Shown here: one piece after another, positions 54,447-64,000 of the stretch | Numbering within the stretch: the first letter of the stretch is position 1 | How the letters are laid out: the number at the start of each line of letters is the position of its first letter | Source of the DNA: Anaerotignum propionicum | GTDB lineage: Bacteria; Bacillota; Clostridia; Lachnospirales; Anaerotignaceae | Direction of reading: 5' to 3' | Assembly (NCBI RefSeq): GCF_024461735.1 | Contig: NZ_JANGAD010000001.1 | Span: 124,001 to 188,000 of the forward strand | Length of the DNA: 64,000 bases | Position numbers and translations under genes: made by a program | Notes under the pieces: model-generated | Told to the model about the DNA's origin: nothing | Seen by the model: only the letters and a program-made list of their open reading frames with translations | Database searches by the model: none

Positions 54447-55331
54447 TTATGAAAGCAAACCGTAGTTTTTCATTGCTTTCTTTAATGTTTCCAGGTTTTT
54501 GTCTTCCATAGCACAAAGAGGCATACGGCAAGGGCCAACCTCGTAGCCCATTAAATCCAATGCTGTTTTAACAGGGATAGGATTTACCTCACAGAAAAGG
54601 GCAGAAATCAACTCGATTGCACCCAACTGCAAAGCGATGGAGCCCTTTAGATCACCCTCGAAGAATTTAACAACCATATCGTGGGTTTCTTTTGGGGCAA
54701 TATTAGATAAAACAGAAATGACACCTTTTCCACCTAAAGAAAGGATTGGGAGAATTTGATCATCATTACCGCTGTAAATATCAAAGTCGGGGCCAACTAA
54801 TGCTGCAATTTCAGCTACCTGAGACAAGTTGCCGCTTGCTTCTTTTACTGCCACGATATTTTTTACCTTGGACAGTTCTAACACTGTTTTAGGAGCAATA
54901 TTGCATCCTGTACGCCCAGGAACATTATATAAGATAATGGGGATAGATAAACTTTCCGCAACAGCAGTATAGTGGAGAATGAGACCCTTCTGGGTAGCCT
55001 TATTGTAATAAGGGGTTACCAATAAAACGGCGTCAGCTCCAGCGGTTTCACAGCCCTTAGCCAACTCGATACAGTGTGCCGTATCATTACTGCCTGCCCC
55101 TGCGATAACAGGAACCCGGCCATTTACAACCTCAACTGCGTAGCGTACGCATTCAATTTGTACTTCGTCGGAAAGAGTGGATGCCTCGCCTGTTGTACCA
55201 CAAATAACCAGAGCATCGGTGTCGTTGGCAAGCTGGAATTCAATTAGTTCTTTCATTTTTTCGAAATTAACAGTACCGTCGGGAAATGTAGGCGTAACCA
55301 AAGCAACACCTGCGCCTGTAAAAATTGACAT
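54447..55331 (-). CDS. dapA: 4-hydroxy-tetrahydrodipicolinate synthase
   Basis: 294 residues. TIM-barrel aldolase class I: FTGAGVALVTPTFPDGTVNFEK, VICGTTGEASTLSDEVQIE, VTPYYNKATQKGLILHYTAVAE with the catalytic YYNK tyrosine, YNVPGRTGCNI, and the Schiff-base lysine in VAVKEASGN. It condenses aspartate semialdehyde with pyruvate, the first committed step to lysine. ATG 55331 follows TTGGAGGTG. It lies 38 bases after asd. Confidence 0.98.
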   Translation of the reverse strand: MSIFTGAGVALVTPTFPDGTVNFEKMKELIEFQLANDTDALVICGTTGEASTLSDEVQIECVRYAVEVVNGRVPVIAGAGSNDTAHCIELAKGCETAGADAVLLVTPYYNKATQKGLILHYTAVAESLSIPIILYNVPGRTGCNIAPKTVLELSKVKNIVAVKEASGNLSQVAEIAALVGPDFDIYSGNDDQILPILSLGGKGVISVLSNIAPKETHDMVVKFFEGDLKGSIALQLGAIELISALFCEVNPIPVKTALDLMGYEVGPCRMPLCAMEDKNLETLKKAMKNYGLLS

Positions 55332-55369
55332 AATGCAAGCACCTCCAAAATTTTTAAATAGGATATAAG

Positions 55370-56368
55370 TTAAGCGTTCATGTTTTTGATAATTTCTTCT
55401 GCAATCTGAACTGCATTTGTAGCTGCACCCTTACGGATATTATCTGCAACCACCCAGAGGTTTACTCCGTTTTCTACACTGTCGTCACGACGAACACGAC
55501 CAATAAAAACTTCATCATGTCCTGTTGCGCTTTCTGCTAAAGGATATTCGTTATTTTTAGAATCATTCATCATAACGATGCCGGGAGCATTTTTTAATGT
55601 TTCAATCAATTCAGCTAAATCAAATGGATTTTCGAACTCCACATTGATGGATTCGCTGTGTGAATTGAAAACGGGTACACGAACTGTTGTAGCTGTAACT
55701 TTCAGATTGTCATTATGAAGCATTTTTCTGGTTTCGTTCACCATTTTTATTTCTTCTTTTGTATAGCCATTATCTAAAAATACATCAATATGAGGCAAGC
55801 AGTTATTAGCAATGGGATGGGGGAATTTTTGTGGTGCTTCTCCCTTTAGACCATTTTCAAGATCCATCCAACCTGCAAGACCTGCACCGCTAACTGCCTG
55901 ATAGGTGGAGTATACAACACGCTTAATTTTATATTTTTCATCAAGGGGCTTTAATGCAACCACTGCCTGAATGGTAGAGCAGTTTGGATTTGCAATAATA
56001 TTTTTGTGCCAAGAGATATCATTGGCATTTACCTCAGGTACAACAAGGGGCACTTCTGGATCCATTCGCCATTGAGAGCTGTTATCAATTACAATACAAC
56101 CATGAGCTGCAGCAATGGGTGCAAACTTTTCGCTGGTACTGCCACCTGCAGAAAACAGCGCAATATCAATAGGTTTATCAAAGGAATTTTCCGTTAGCTC
56201 TTCAACAATATAATCTTTGCCATTAAAGGTAATTGTTTTTCCTGCGGAACGGCTTGAAGCCATAACATAGAAATTTTCAATGGGAAGCTGTCTTTCTTCC
56301 AAAACTTTTAAAAATGTTCTGCCGACCATTCCTGTCGCGCCAACAACTGCAAGATTAATTTTTTTCAT
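55370..56368 (-). CDS. asd: Aspartate-semialdehyde dehydrogenase
   Basis: 332 residues. NADP-binding LAVVGATGMVGRTFLKVLEER, active-site region IANPNCSTIQAVVALKPL (catalytic C in NPNCST), and the later EEIKMVNETRKML and VRVPVFNSHSESINVE, including the conserved histidine. It turns aspartyl phosphate into aspartate semialdehyde for lysine, methionine and threonine. ATG 56368 follows AAGGAAG. It is the first gene after the lysine riboswitch, so lysine supply should control the whole operon. Confidence 0.98.
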   Translation of the reverse strand: MKKINLAVVGATGMVGRTFLKVLEERQLPIENFYVMASSRSAGKTITFNGKDYIVEELTENSFDKPIDIALFSAGGSTSEKFAPIAAAHGCIVIDNSSQWRMDPEVPLVVPEVNANDISWHKNIIANPNCSTIQAVVALKPLDEKYKIKRVVYSTYQAVSGAGLAGWMDLENGLKGEAPQKFPHPIANNCLPHIDVFLDNGYTKEEIKMVNETRKMLHNDNLKVTATTVRVPVFNSHSESINVEFENPFDLAELIETLKNAPGIVMMNDSKNNEYPLAESATGHDEVFIGRVRRDDSVENGVNLWVVADNIRKGAATNAVQIAEEIIKNMNA

Positions 56369-56639
56369 TTCAAACTTCCTTCTTTCTTTATTATAATAAT
56401 GTCAAATATGTGAGTATGTGCGAAGAAACGAAAACTTTCAAAAATAGAATGCAAAAATAGTATTGAGAAATCTTCCAAAGTTGTTTCGCAGAAAATCTTA
56501 TTTATAAATAAGGTATGCGTTTTCCATGTAAATGTAATGGTATGTGAAGGTTGTTTCTTATTTTTGGTCTGATTCTACTAATTTAAAGTTTTATGCCCAG
56601 ATTCTTCGTCTTAGTGGTATATGTTCCAAAGGCAAGTTT

Positions 56640-56676
56640 TGCCGGAAAAACAAAAAGAGCCGGCAAGCGCCGACTT
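56640..56676 (-). terminator. Expression-platform terminator of the lysine riboswitch
   Basis: On the minus strand AGTCGGC and GCCGGCT pair (7 bp, one G-U) around GCTT, followed by CTTTTTGTTTTT. It lies between the aptamer and asd. Confidence 0.8.
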
Positions 56677-56723
56677 CAAAATTTTGCATACAACAAAAGA
56701 ATGGTAATGCAAAAAAATCAGTT

Positions 56724-56888
56724 TCGTAGCGCTCCATTGGGGGTACCAATGACAGTTGGACGGTTATTAACCGGACAACCAGAGAAAAAAAGATAAGGCA
56801 TCTTCTCTCTTCGGCGTTTGCCCCTTTCGGCGGACGGCCTTTATCCCTTATGATATTCGCCCGTGTACTCATGAAAAACGCACCTCTA
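56724..56888 (-). ncRNA. Lysine riboswitch (L-box)
   Basis: Reading on the minus strand from AGAGGTGCG (56887-56879), the L-box landmarks follow in order: CATGAGTA, GGCCGTCCGCCGAAAGGGG, AAACGCCGAAG, then TGTCATTGGTACCCCCAATGG and the closing GGAGCGCTAC. It closes on itself as the family does (P1: GTGCG with GCGCT region). Bound lysine should favour the downstream terminator and reduce asd-dapA-dapB. A promoter lies about 30 bases upstream. Confidence 0.93.
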
Positions 56889-56914
56889 CTTTTAGAACTA
56901 TTTACTTAATCCAT

Positions 56915-56943
56915 AGTCTACCATCAGAAAAGGATTCTGTCAA
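56915..56943 (-). promoter_or_regulatory. Promoter of the lysine-riboswitch operon
   Basis: On the minus strand TTGACA (56943-56938), a 17-bp spacer, TAGACT (56920-56915). Confidence 0.78.
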
Positions 56944-57043
56944 ATGATTTTCGTTCATAGACAATATTTTTTTTCACAAGGACAGAGGCTGTAAAAAAAA
57001 TAAAAAATGGGCAATACTGAAATAAAAGAAGGGAGTTTTTTAA

Positions 57044-57265
57044 ATGGGTCAGAAGAAGGAATTGACAGAAGAACAAAAACGAGATATTGCCATGAAGTAT
57101 GAAATTGCTGAGGAACTGGGTCTTATGGAAAAGGTTGAAAAGGTGGGCTGGAAAGGCCTTACTGCCAGAGAGAGCGGACGTATTGGCGGTATTATGGGAA
57201 AGAAGAAAAGAGATGCGGCGGCTAAGGGGAAAAATTCTTGCAATACATCAGAGGAAAAGCTATAA
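57044..57265 (+). CDS. Minor alpha/beta-type small acid-soluble spore protein (SspF-like)
   Basis: 73 residues. KYEIAEELGLMEKVEKVGWKGLTARESGRIGGIMGKK matches SspF-like SASPs, with the germination-protease site around KYEIAEELG. Basic Lys-rich tail. It should bind spore DNA and be degraded by Gpr on germination. ATG 57044 follows AAGGGAG. It differs from the main SASP at 43439-43663 in lacking the GYVGGYMVKK-type block, and has ESGRIGG instead. Confidence 0.85.
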   Translation: MGQKKELTEEQKRDIAMKYEIAEELGLMEKVEKVGWKGLTARESGRIGGIMGKKKRDAAAKGKNSCNTSEEKL

Positions 57266-57313
57266 TATATAAATTGTTGGATTTTGAAGGTATTGGTATA
57301 GGAGAAACGAAAA

Positions 57314-58072
57314 ATGGAAGCTTATGAGGGCTTTGCATCTTTATATGATGTATTTATGGAAGAAATTGATTATCCTGCATGGGTGCAATATATTATTGAT
57401 TCATGGAAGAAACTTGGCACAAACCCGGAAAGTGTGATTGACTTAGGCTGTGGAACGGGTAATATAACCATTCCGTTTGCAAAGACAGGATGCTCTGTTA
57501 TAGGGGTGGATATTTCCCAGGAAATGCTTGCTGAGGCACAAAGAAAAGCAATTTCAGAAGGCGTTTCCATACCTTTTTTTTGTCAGGATATGGTGGAGTT
57601 AGAGTTACCATATCAGGTAGATTGTGTTTTGAGCCTTTGTGACTGTTTGAATTATTTGACGGAGGAGGGGGAGCTTTCAGCCACCTTTTCTGCAATTAGA
57701 AAGCACTTGAACCCTCAGGGGTTGTTTCTTTTCGATATGAATTCGGAGTATAAGTTTAAAGAGGTTTTGGGAGACAAGACTTATGCGGCTATGACAGAGG
57801 ATTCCGCTTATTTTTGGGAGAATTCCTTTGATGAAGAGGAAAGAATTAATGAATACTATGTAAGCTTTTTTAAAAAGCAAAAAGACAAAGAAACTTACGA
57901 ACGTGTTGAAGAGTACCATTATGAAAGGGCTTTCAGTATGGAAGAAATAGAATGTTGCCTTGCAGAAAATGGTTTTACACTTTTAAATGTGTATGATGGA
58001 TATAGTTTTGAGCGAGCAAAAGCAGATAGCCAACGCTATTTTTTTGTGGCGCAGTTAAAGGAGGAAAAATAA
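57314..58072 (+). CDS. Class I SAM-dependent methyltransferase
   Basis: 252 residues. Motif I in VIDLGCGTGNITIPFAKTG, then GVDISQEMLAEAQRKA, and DCVLSLCDCLNYL (motif II). The C-terminal half has YHYERAFSMEEIECCLAENGF, a common small-molecule or protein methylase layout. The substrate is unknown. ATG 57314 follows TAGGAGAAACG. It abuts hslO (1 base), so they share an operon. Confidence 0.85.
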   Translation: MEAYEGFASLYDVFMEEIDYPAWVQYIIDSWKKLGTNPESVIDLGCGTGNITIPFAKTGCSVIGVDISQEMLAEAQRKAISEGVSIPFFCQDMVELELPYQVDCVLSLCDCLNYLTEEGELSATFSAIRKHLNPQGLFLFDMNSEYKFKEVLGDKTYAAMTEDSAYFWENSFDEEERINEYYVSFFKKQKDKETYERVEEYHYERAFSMEEIECCLAENGFTLLNVYDGYSFERAKADSQRYFFVAQLKEEK

Positions 58073-58073
58073 A

Positions 58074-58952
58074 ATGGGTGATTATATTGTAAGAGCGATA
58101 GCAGGAGGCGGCAGCATCCGTGCTTTTGCCGCAACCACTGGCGAAATGGTTCAGCATGCAAGAGAGGTACATCATACCTCCCCAGTGGCTTCGGCAGCTT
58201 TGGGCAGAATGATGACAGCGGCAGCTATGATGGGAAGTATGCTAAAGGGTGAGAAGGACTTGGTTACTCTTCAGATAAGAGGATTGGGACCACTTAAAGG
58301 AGCAGTTGTTACTTCCGATAGTAAATGCAGGGTAAAAGGCTATGTCTTTCACCCTAATGTAGAGGTTCCTTCTAAATATCCAGGGAAGCTGGATGTAAGT
58401 GCAGCAATTGGCCAAGGCTATATGAGTGTAATCAAAGATATTGGTCTAAAAGAGCCCTATGCAGGACGTATTCAATTGGTCTCCGGGGAAATTGCCGAAG
58501 ATTTAACTTATTACTATGCCCAATCCGAACAAACACCATCTGCAATTGGCTTAGGGGTTTTGGTGGATACGGATACTTCTATTCGCTGTGCAGGCGGATT
58601 TATGATTCAGCTCATGCCTGATGCATCTGAAGAGGTGATTTCTCAACTGGAAACCCGCTTGAACACAATTCCTTATATTACAGATTTGTTGGATATGGGA
58701 CAAACTCCAGAGGGAATTTTGGAAATGATTCTTCAAGGGATGGATATGAAAATTCTTGATAAAGTTCCAACAGAGTTTTATTGTAATTGTACAAAGGAGC
58801 GGGTAGAGAAGGCTTTAATAAGTATTGGTAAAGAAGAACTAGAGAAAATTGCGAAAGAAGATAAAAAAGCTAATCTACATTGCCATTTTTGTGGTAAAGA
58901 ATACGATTTTTCTGAGGAAGAAATTTTAGCACTTTTGGAAGCTGCAAAATAA
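58074..58952 (+). CDS. hslO: 33-kDa chaperonin Hsp33
   Basis: 292 residues. HslO start GDYIVRAIAGGGSIRAFAATTGEMVQHAR, and the C-terminal zinc site CNC (in FYCNCTKERVEKAL) with CHFC (in LHCHFCGKEYDF). It is a redox-switched holdase: oxidation of the four cysteines releases zinc and activates it. ATG 58074 follows AAAGGAGG. Expected in an anaerobe meeting oxygen; rubrerythrin is also in the window. Confidence 0.97.
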   Translation: MGDYIVRAIAGGGSIRAFAATTGEMVQHAREVHHTSPVASAALGRMMTAAAMMGSMLKGEKDLVTLQIRGLGPLKGAVVTSDSKCRVKGYVFHPNVEVPSKYPGKLDVSAAIGQGYMSVIKDIGLKEPYAGRIQLVSGEIAEDLTYYYAQSEQTPSAIGLGVLVDTDTSIRCAGGFMIQLMPDASEEVISQLETRLNTIPYITDLLDMGQTPEGILEMILQGMDMKILDKVPTEFYCNCTKERVEKALISIGKEELEKIAKEDKKANLHCHFCGKEYDFSEEEILALLEAAK

Positions 58953-58991
58953 AGAGTGTTATTTAAGAGAAGAGAAAAAGGAGGTGACCCT

Positions 58992-59435
58992 ATGAAAAGA
59001 GATTTTGCAATTGCCGTCAAGGCAGTTATTGTGAAAGATGAAAAGGTTTTGGTTTTATCCAGATCTCAAGATGAGATGAATTGCAGTTATATGAATAACC
59101 AGCAAAAATGGGATTTGCCGGGAGGAGGACTACACTTCTACGAGCATGCCCAGGATGGCCTGCGCCGGGAGATAAAAGAGGAAACCAACCTAGAAGTTTT
59201 TGTGGGGGAGCCTGTTTCTCTTTTTGATGTGATTAAAAATCATATCCATCTATGCATTTTTACATATGCCTGTCATTGGAAAAAAGGGAGTGTTGCATTA
59301 AGCGAAGAGCACGATGCTTTTGTTTGGATGACAAAGGAGGAAGTGGTTTTAAGTACACTGCCCAATTGGATGAAAAGGGATTTGCTGCGTGCTTTGGATA
59401 GAGATAAAAATGTACAAATGGGAGAGATTGAGTAG
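58992..59435 (+). CDS. NUDIX hydrolase
   Basis: 147 residues. The Nudix box is in GGGLHFYEHAQDGLRREIKEETNL, with G-x5-E-x7-REUxEE order and the REIKEE catalytic helix. Substrates of the family are nucleoside diphosphates linked to X; this one is unassigned. ATG 58992 follows AAAAGGAGGTG. It begins 40 bases after hslO. The frame is open 12 codons further upstream without an RBS. Confidence 0.88.
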   Translation: MKRDFAIAVKAVIVKDEKVLVLSRSQDEMNCSYMNNQQKWDLPGGGLHFYEHAQDGLRREIKEETNLEVFVGEPVSLFDVIKNHIHLCIFTYACHWKKGSVALSEEHDAFVWMTKEEVVLSTLPNWMKRDLLRALDRDKNVQMGEIE

Positions 59436-60092
59436 GCTTAGAGCGATTATCTGGGCTTATTTTTTTACATATAGGCAAGTTCAATGATGTGATTTTCAGA
59501 TTCTTGAGAAACGAGTGAAATATATTTCATTGTCTGACTGTCAAAAACACGAAAAAAAATAAAAAAATATAGATTTTTGCACAAAAAAAGTTCGATTTGT
59601 ATGTTAAAAAGTCACAATACCCTAAATTTACCAGTGTCAATAATGCCAATAAAAAACTTTGGGCACTAATAAATTGCATGCAAACTACCGTTCGCAAAGC
59701 CTGTAAAACTCAACACAAGGGTATAAAATGAAAAAAGATACTGATTTTAATTTAACAATTATGAAAAGCCACGATAAAATATTACTGTATTGTCGAGATG
59801 TAATGGGTTATTGACAATACAAGGCAAATAATTTATTATTTACACTGAGGTATGTTTTAGATTTAATACATACTAAGCGAAACCATAAAAACTTTGTAAT
59901 TTGGTGTGTTTCCGCTGATGAAAAGGTCTTTTTTTCATATTTTCATGAAAGATGGGTCTGGAATTTTAGGTAGAACTTCTTCTTTTTTTGTATTAAGCAG
60001 TGTTATAACTTTAACAAAAGAGGTTCGCTTCCTAACAGAAATGCATACTATACAATTTGCATGGCGAATTGTAAACAAGAGAGGTGATGGTA
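59436..60092. other. Leader region of the V-ATPase operon
   Basis: About 650 bases without a supported gene. TGAAATATATTTCA (59516-59529) is a 14-bp palindrome. The promoter at 59811-59839 leaves a 240-base leader with a run of T at 59927-59937 and a pyrimidine-rich TTCTTCTTTTTTTG at 59977-59990. Confidence 0.5.
59811..59839 (+). promoter_or_regulatory. Promoter of the V-ATPase operon
   Basis: TTGACA (59811-59816), a 17-bp spacer, TATTAT (59834-59839). Confidence 0.75.
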
Positions 60093-60405
60093 ATGGCTCA
60101 TGAGATCCTGAGAAGCATCGTAGAGGCTGAAGAACGAGCTGGTCAGATCATAACGCAGGCCACGGAAGACGCGGAAGCTTTGAAAAAAGATGCGCAGAAA
60201 CAAAGAGAAGTGCTATTGCAGCAGGTTCAACAGCAAGGGAAAGAACTAATGCAGCTTGTTGCGAAACAGGCAGAGGATGAAAGTCGCGTCGAAATCCAGA
60301 ACATTCAAAAAAATACGGAAACAGTTTGTTTGCAAATTAAAGAGCAGGCAGCACAAAAGAAAGAAGAAGCTGTTCAAGCGGTAATTGGAAGGGTTGTGGG
60401 AGTGT

Positions 60406-60419
<14 letters not shown>
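60093..60419 (+). CDS. V-type ATPase stalk subunit (NtpF/H-like)
   Basis: 108 residues, nearly all coiled coil (HEILRSIVEAEERAGQIITQATEDAEALKKDAQKQ, ending VIGRVVGVYGSR). This matches the peripheral-stalk subunit that pairs with subunit E in bacterial V/A-ATPases. ATG 60093 has GAGAGGTG at 8-base spacing; ATG 60087 is too close. Its end overlaps the next gene by 14 bases, so they are translationally coupled. Confidence 0.85.
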
Positions 60420-62878
<2,459 letters not shown>

Positions 62879-62908
62879 TAAACTTGAAAGAAAAGGAGGG
62901 GCACTCCT

Positions 62909-63469
62909 ATGAATGACGGTAAAATTATCATCGATAAAATCATAGAGAAGGCAGAAGCGGAAGCAACGGCAATCAAAGAGAAAGCCAATTTGGAAGTGGA
63001 AGCAGTTTTAAAGGCAGCAGAAGAAAAAGCAAAGCGTGAAAGTGAAGTTTTGAAAAAAAATGCCGAAGCTGAAGCAGAAAAAATAAAGGCAAAGGCGATT
63101 TCGGGTGCAGAGCTGCAAGGAAAAATCACAGTTTTGCAAGAAAAGCAGAGCATTCTTGAGGATGTCATTGCTGAGGCGAAAAGAAGATTGGAAACGTTAC
63201 CAGATGCCCAGTATGCAGAAACGGTAGGCATTATGCTTGCCAAGTTAGATAAGGATATCGGTAAAGAAATTATTGTTTCGAAAGGGGATAGAGAACGCTT
63301 GGCTTCTGTTATAGAGGAAAAAGGCTTTATCCTTTCTGAACAAAGCAGGGAACTTGACGGTGGGTTTATAGTGAAAAATGGAGATATTGAATATAATTAT
63401 TCTTTTGAGTCCATTATCACGGTGGAACAAGAAGAGATTAGACAAATAGCAGCAAAAATTTTGTTTTAA
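62909..63469 (+). CDS. ntpE: V-type ATPase subunit E
   Basis: 186 residues. The N-terminal two thirds is an Ala/Glu/Lys-rich coiled coil (IIEKAEAEATAIKEKANLEVEAVLKAAEEKAKRE), and the C-terminal globular part (SRELDGGFIVKNGDIEYNYSFESIITVEQEEIRQIAAKILF) is typical of subunit E. Together with the coiled-coil subunit at 60093 it forms the peripheral stalk. ATG 62909 follows AAAGGAGGGG. subunit C begins 15 bases downstream. Confidence 0.93.
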   Translation: MNDGKIIIDKIIEKAEAEATAIKEKANLEVEAVLKAAEEKAKRESEVLKKNAEAEAEKIKAKAISGAELQGKITVLQEKQSILEDVIAEAKRRLETLPDAQYAETVGIMLAKLDKDIGKEIIVSKGDRERLASVIEEKGFILSEQSRELDGGFIVKNGDIEYNYSFESIITVEQEEIRQIAAKILF

Positions 63470-63484
63470 GGAGGGGGATTCTTG

Positions 63485-64000
63485 ATGTCAAAAAATAAGA
63501 TTTACCCTTTCGCTGTGGCTAGTGTCCGTTCTATGGAAAACTCCTTGGTGACAAAGCAAAAGCTAATGCAGATGGCAGATGCTAAAACTGCTGAAGAGGC
63601 CTTGCGTATATTGTCTGACAGTGCTTACGGTAAAACGCAGATAAGAGGCGTTTACGAATTTGAAAAAATGATTGGAAATCATTTGGAGGAAACCTATCAG
63701 GCTGTTGCAGGGTTGATTCCTCAAGAAACATTGATTGATATTTTCCTTTATAAAAATGACTATCATAATATCAAGGTTCTTTTAAAAGAAGAGGTTTCCA
63801 AGGTAAGTGGTAAGAAGTTTTTAATTTTGGGCGGAACAATCCCTATAGAAACACTGCGTAAGAATTTGCGGGAAAGAAACTATGCGGAGTTACCCAATAT
63901 AAACGGGGAGGCCGTAGAAGAGGCCATTAGCATGTATGCCAAAACTCGTAACGGAAGATATATTGACACCATTTTGGATAAGGCTTGCTTTTCAACAATG
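63485..64000 (+). CDS. ntpC: V-type ATPase subunit C (5' part)
   Basis: The first 172 residues (MSKNKIYPFAVASVRSMENSL) are open to the window edge. The sequence (LIPQETLIDIFLYKNDYHNIKVLLKEE) matches bacterial V-ATPase subunit C / AtpC (the d-like central rotor connector). It bridges the proteolipid ring to the catalytic head. ATG 63485 follows AAGGAGGGGG. The gene is cut by the window; catalytic subunits A and B are expected beyond it. Confidence 0.93.
   Translation, partial: MSKNKIYPFAVASVRSMENSLVTKQKLMQMADAKTAEEALRILSDSAYGKTQIRGVYEFEKMIGNHLEETYQAVAGLIPQETLIDIFLYKNDYHNIKVLLKEEVSKVSGKKFLILGGTIPIETLRKNLRERNYAELPNINGEAVEEAISMYAKTRNGRYIDTILDKACFSTM

Noticed and set aside
56544..56872. Several small frames on both strands upstream of asd
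   Set aside because: They fall inside the lysine riboswitch and its terminator and have no proper RBS.

Overview
The window looks like chromosome from an anaerobic, spore-forming, low-GC Gram-positive bacterium (Clostridia, Lachnospirales-like). The evidence is strong AGGAGG ribosome binding sites, many intrinsic terminators, a spore germination protease with two of its small acid-soluble spore protein substrates, an isoleucine T-box, an L-box lysine riboswitch, rubrerythrin, FeoAB and a Na+-type V-ATPase. A 144-residue hotdog protein closely resembles the beta-alanyl-CoA:ammonia lyase known from Clostridium propionicum (Anaerotignum). I infer an Anaerotignum-like alanine/beta-alanine fermenter. 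That identification rests on remembered family sequence, not on a search. I saw no rRNA, tRNA, CRISPR array or intact insertion sequence.

Layout. 1-3.0 kb: a truncated unknown gene, an orphan phage-type holin, and a PadR-regulated reductase with a three-domain architecture. 3.2-5.4 kb: gpr, divergent from rpsT, then a C_GCAxxG_C_C protein. 5.7-10.5 kb: nucleoside salvage (pdp-deoB), a GNAT enzyme and pncB. 10.8-16.0 kb: T-box-controlled ileS and a CcdA-TlpA fusion. 16.0-21.5 kb: a decayed GNAT gene, then the likely beta-alanine cassette on the minus strand (lyase, CaiB/BaiF CoA-transferase, MerR regulator, APC permease). 22-27 kb: a lipoprotein, nth, two uncharacterised genes, an OGG1-type glycosylase and ybaK. 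27-35 kb: a secreted protease, feoAB, a GNAT enzyme, a ROK glucokinase, a small P-loop protein, a class I CoA-transferase and dCMP deaminase. 35-45 kb: ruvAB, rubrerythrin, sfsA, a D-Ala-D-Ala carboxypeptidase, a GGDEF protein, a LysE exporter, an SASP, and a Crp/Fnr regulator divergent from a ferredoxin. 45.9-52.5 kb: uvrB-uvrA, a tandem-OB SSB-like protein and a CobO-type adenosyltransferase. 52.7-53.4 kb: a gene-free stretch with a strong promoter, an operator-like palindrome and a terminator. 53.5-56.9 kb: asd-dapA-dapB under a lysine riboswitch. 57-59.4 kb: a minor SASP, a methyltransferase, hslO and a NUDIX enzyme. 59.8-64 kb: the start of a V-type Na+-ATPase operon, cut by the window end.

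How it fits together. The beta-alanine cassette would import beta-alanine, make its CoA thioester and remove ammonia to give acryloyl-CoA. The class I CoA-transferase at 33.4 kb could work elsewhere in the same CoA economy. The Na+ V-ATPase fits membrane energetics of amino-acid fermenters. Most of the rest is housekeeping. The parts worth a second look are the MerR-type promoter of the lyase gene, the flavodoxin-SCP2-membrane fusion with its long perfect inverted repeat, and the promoter-palindrome-terminator unit without an ORF.
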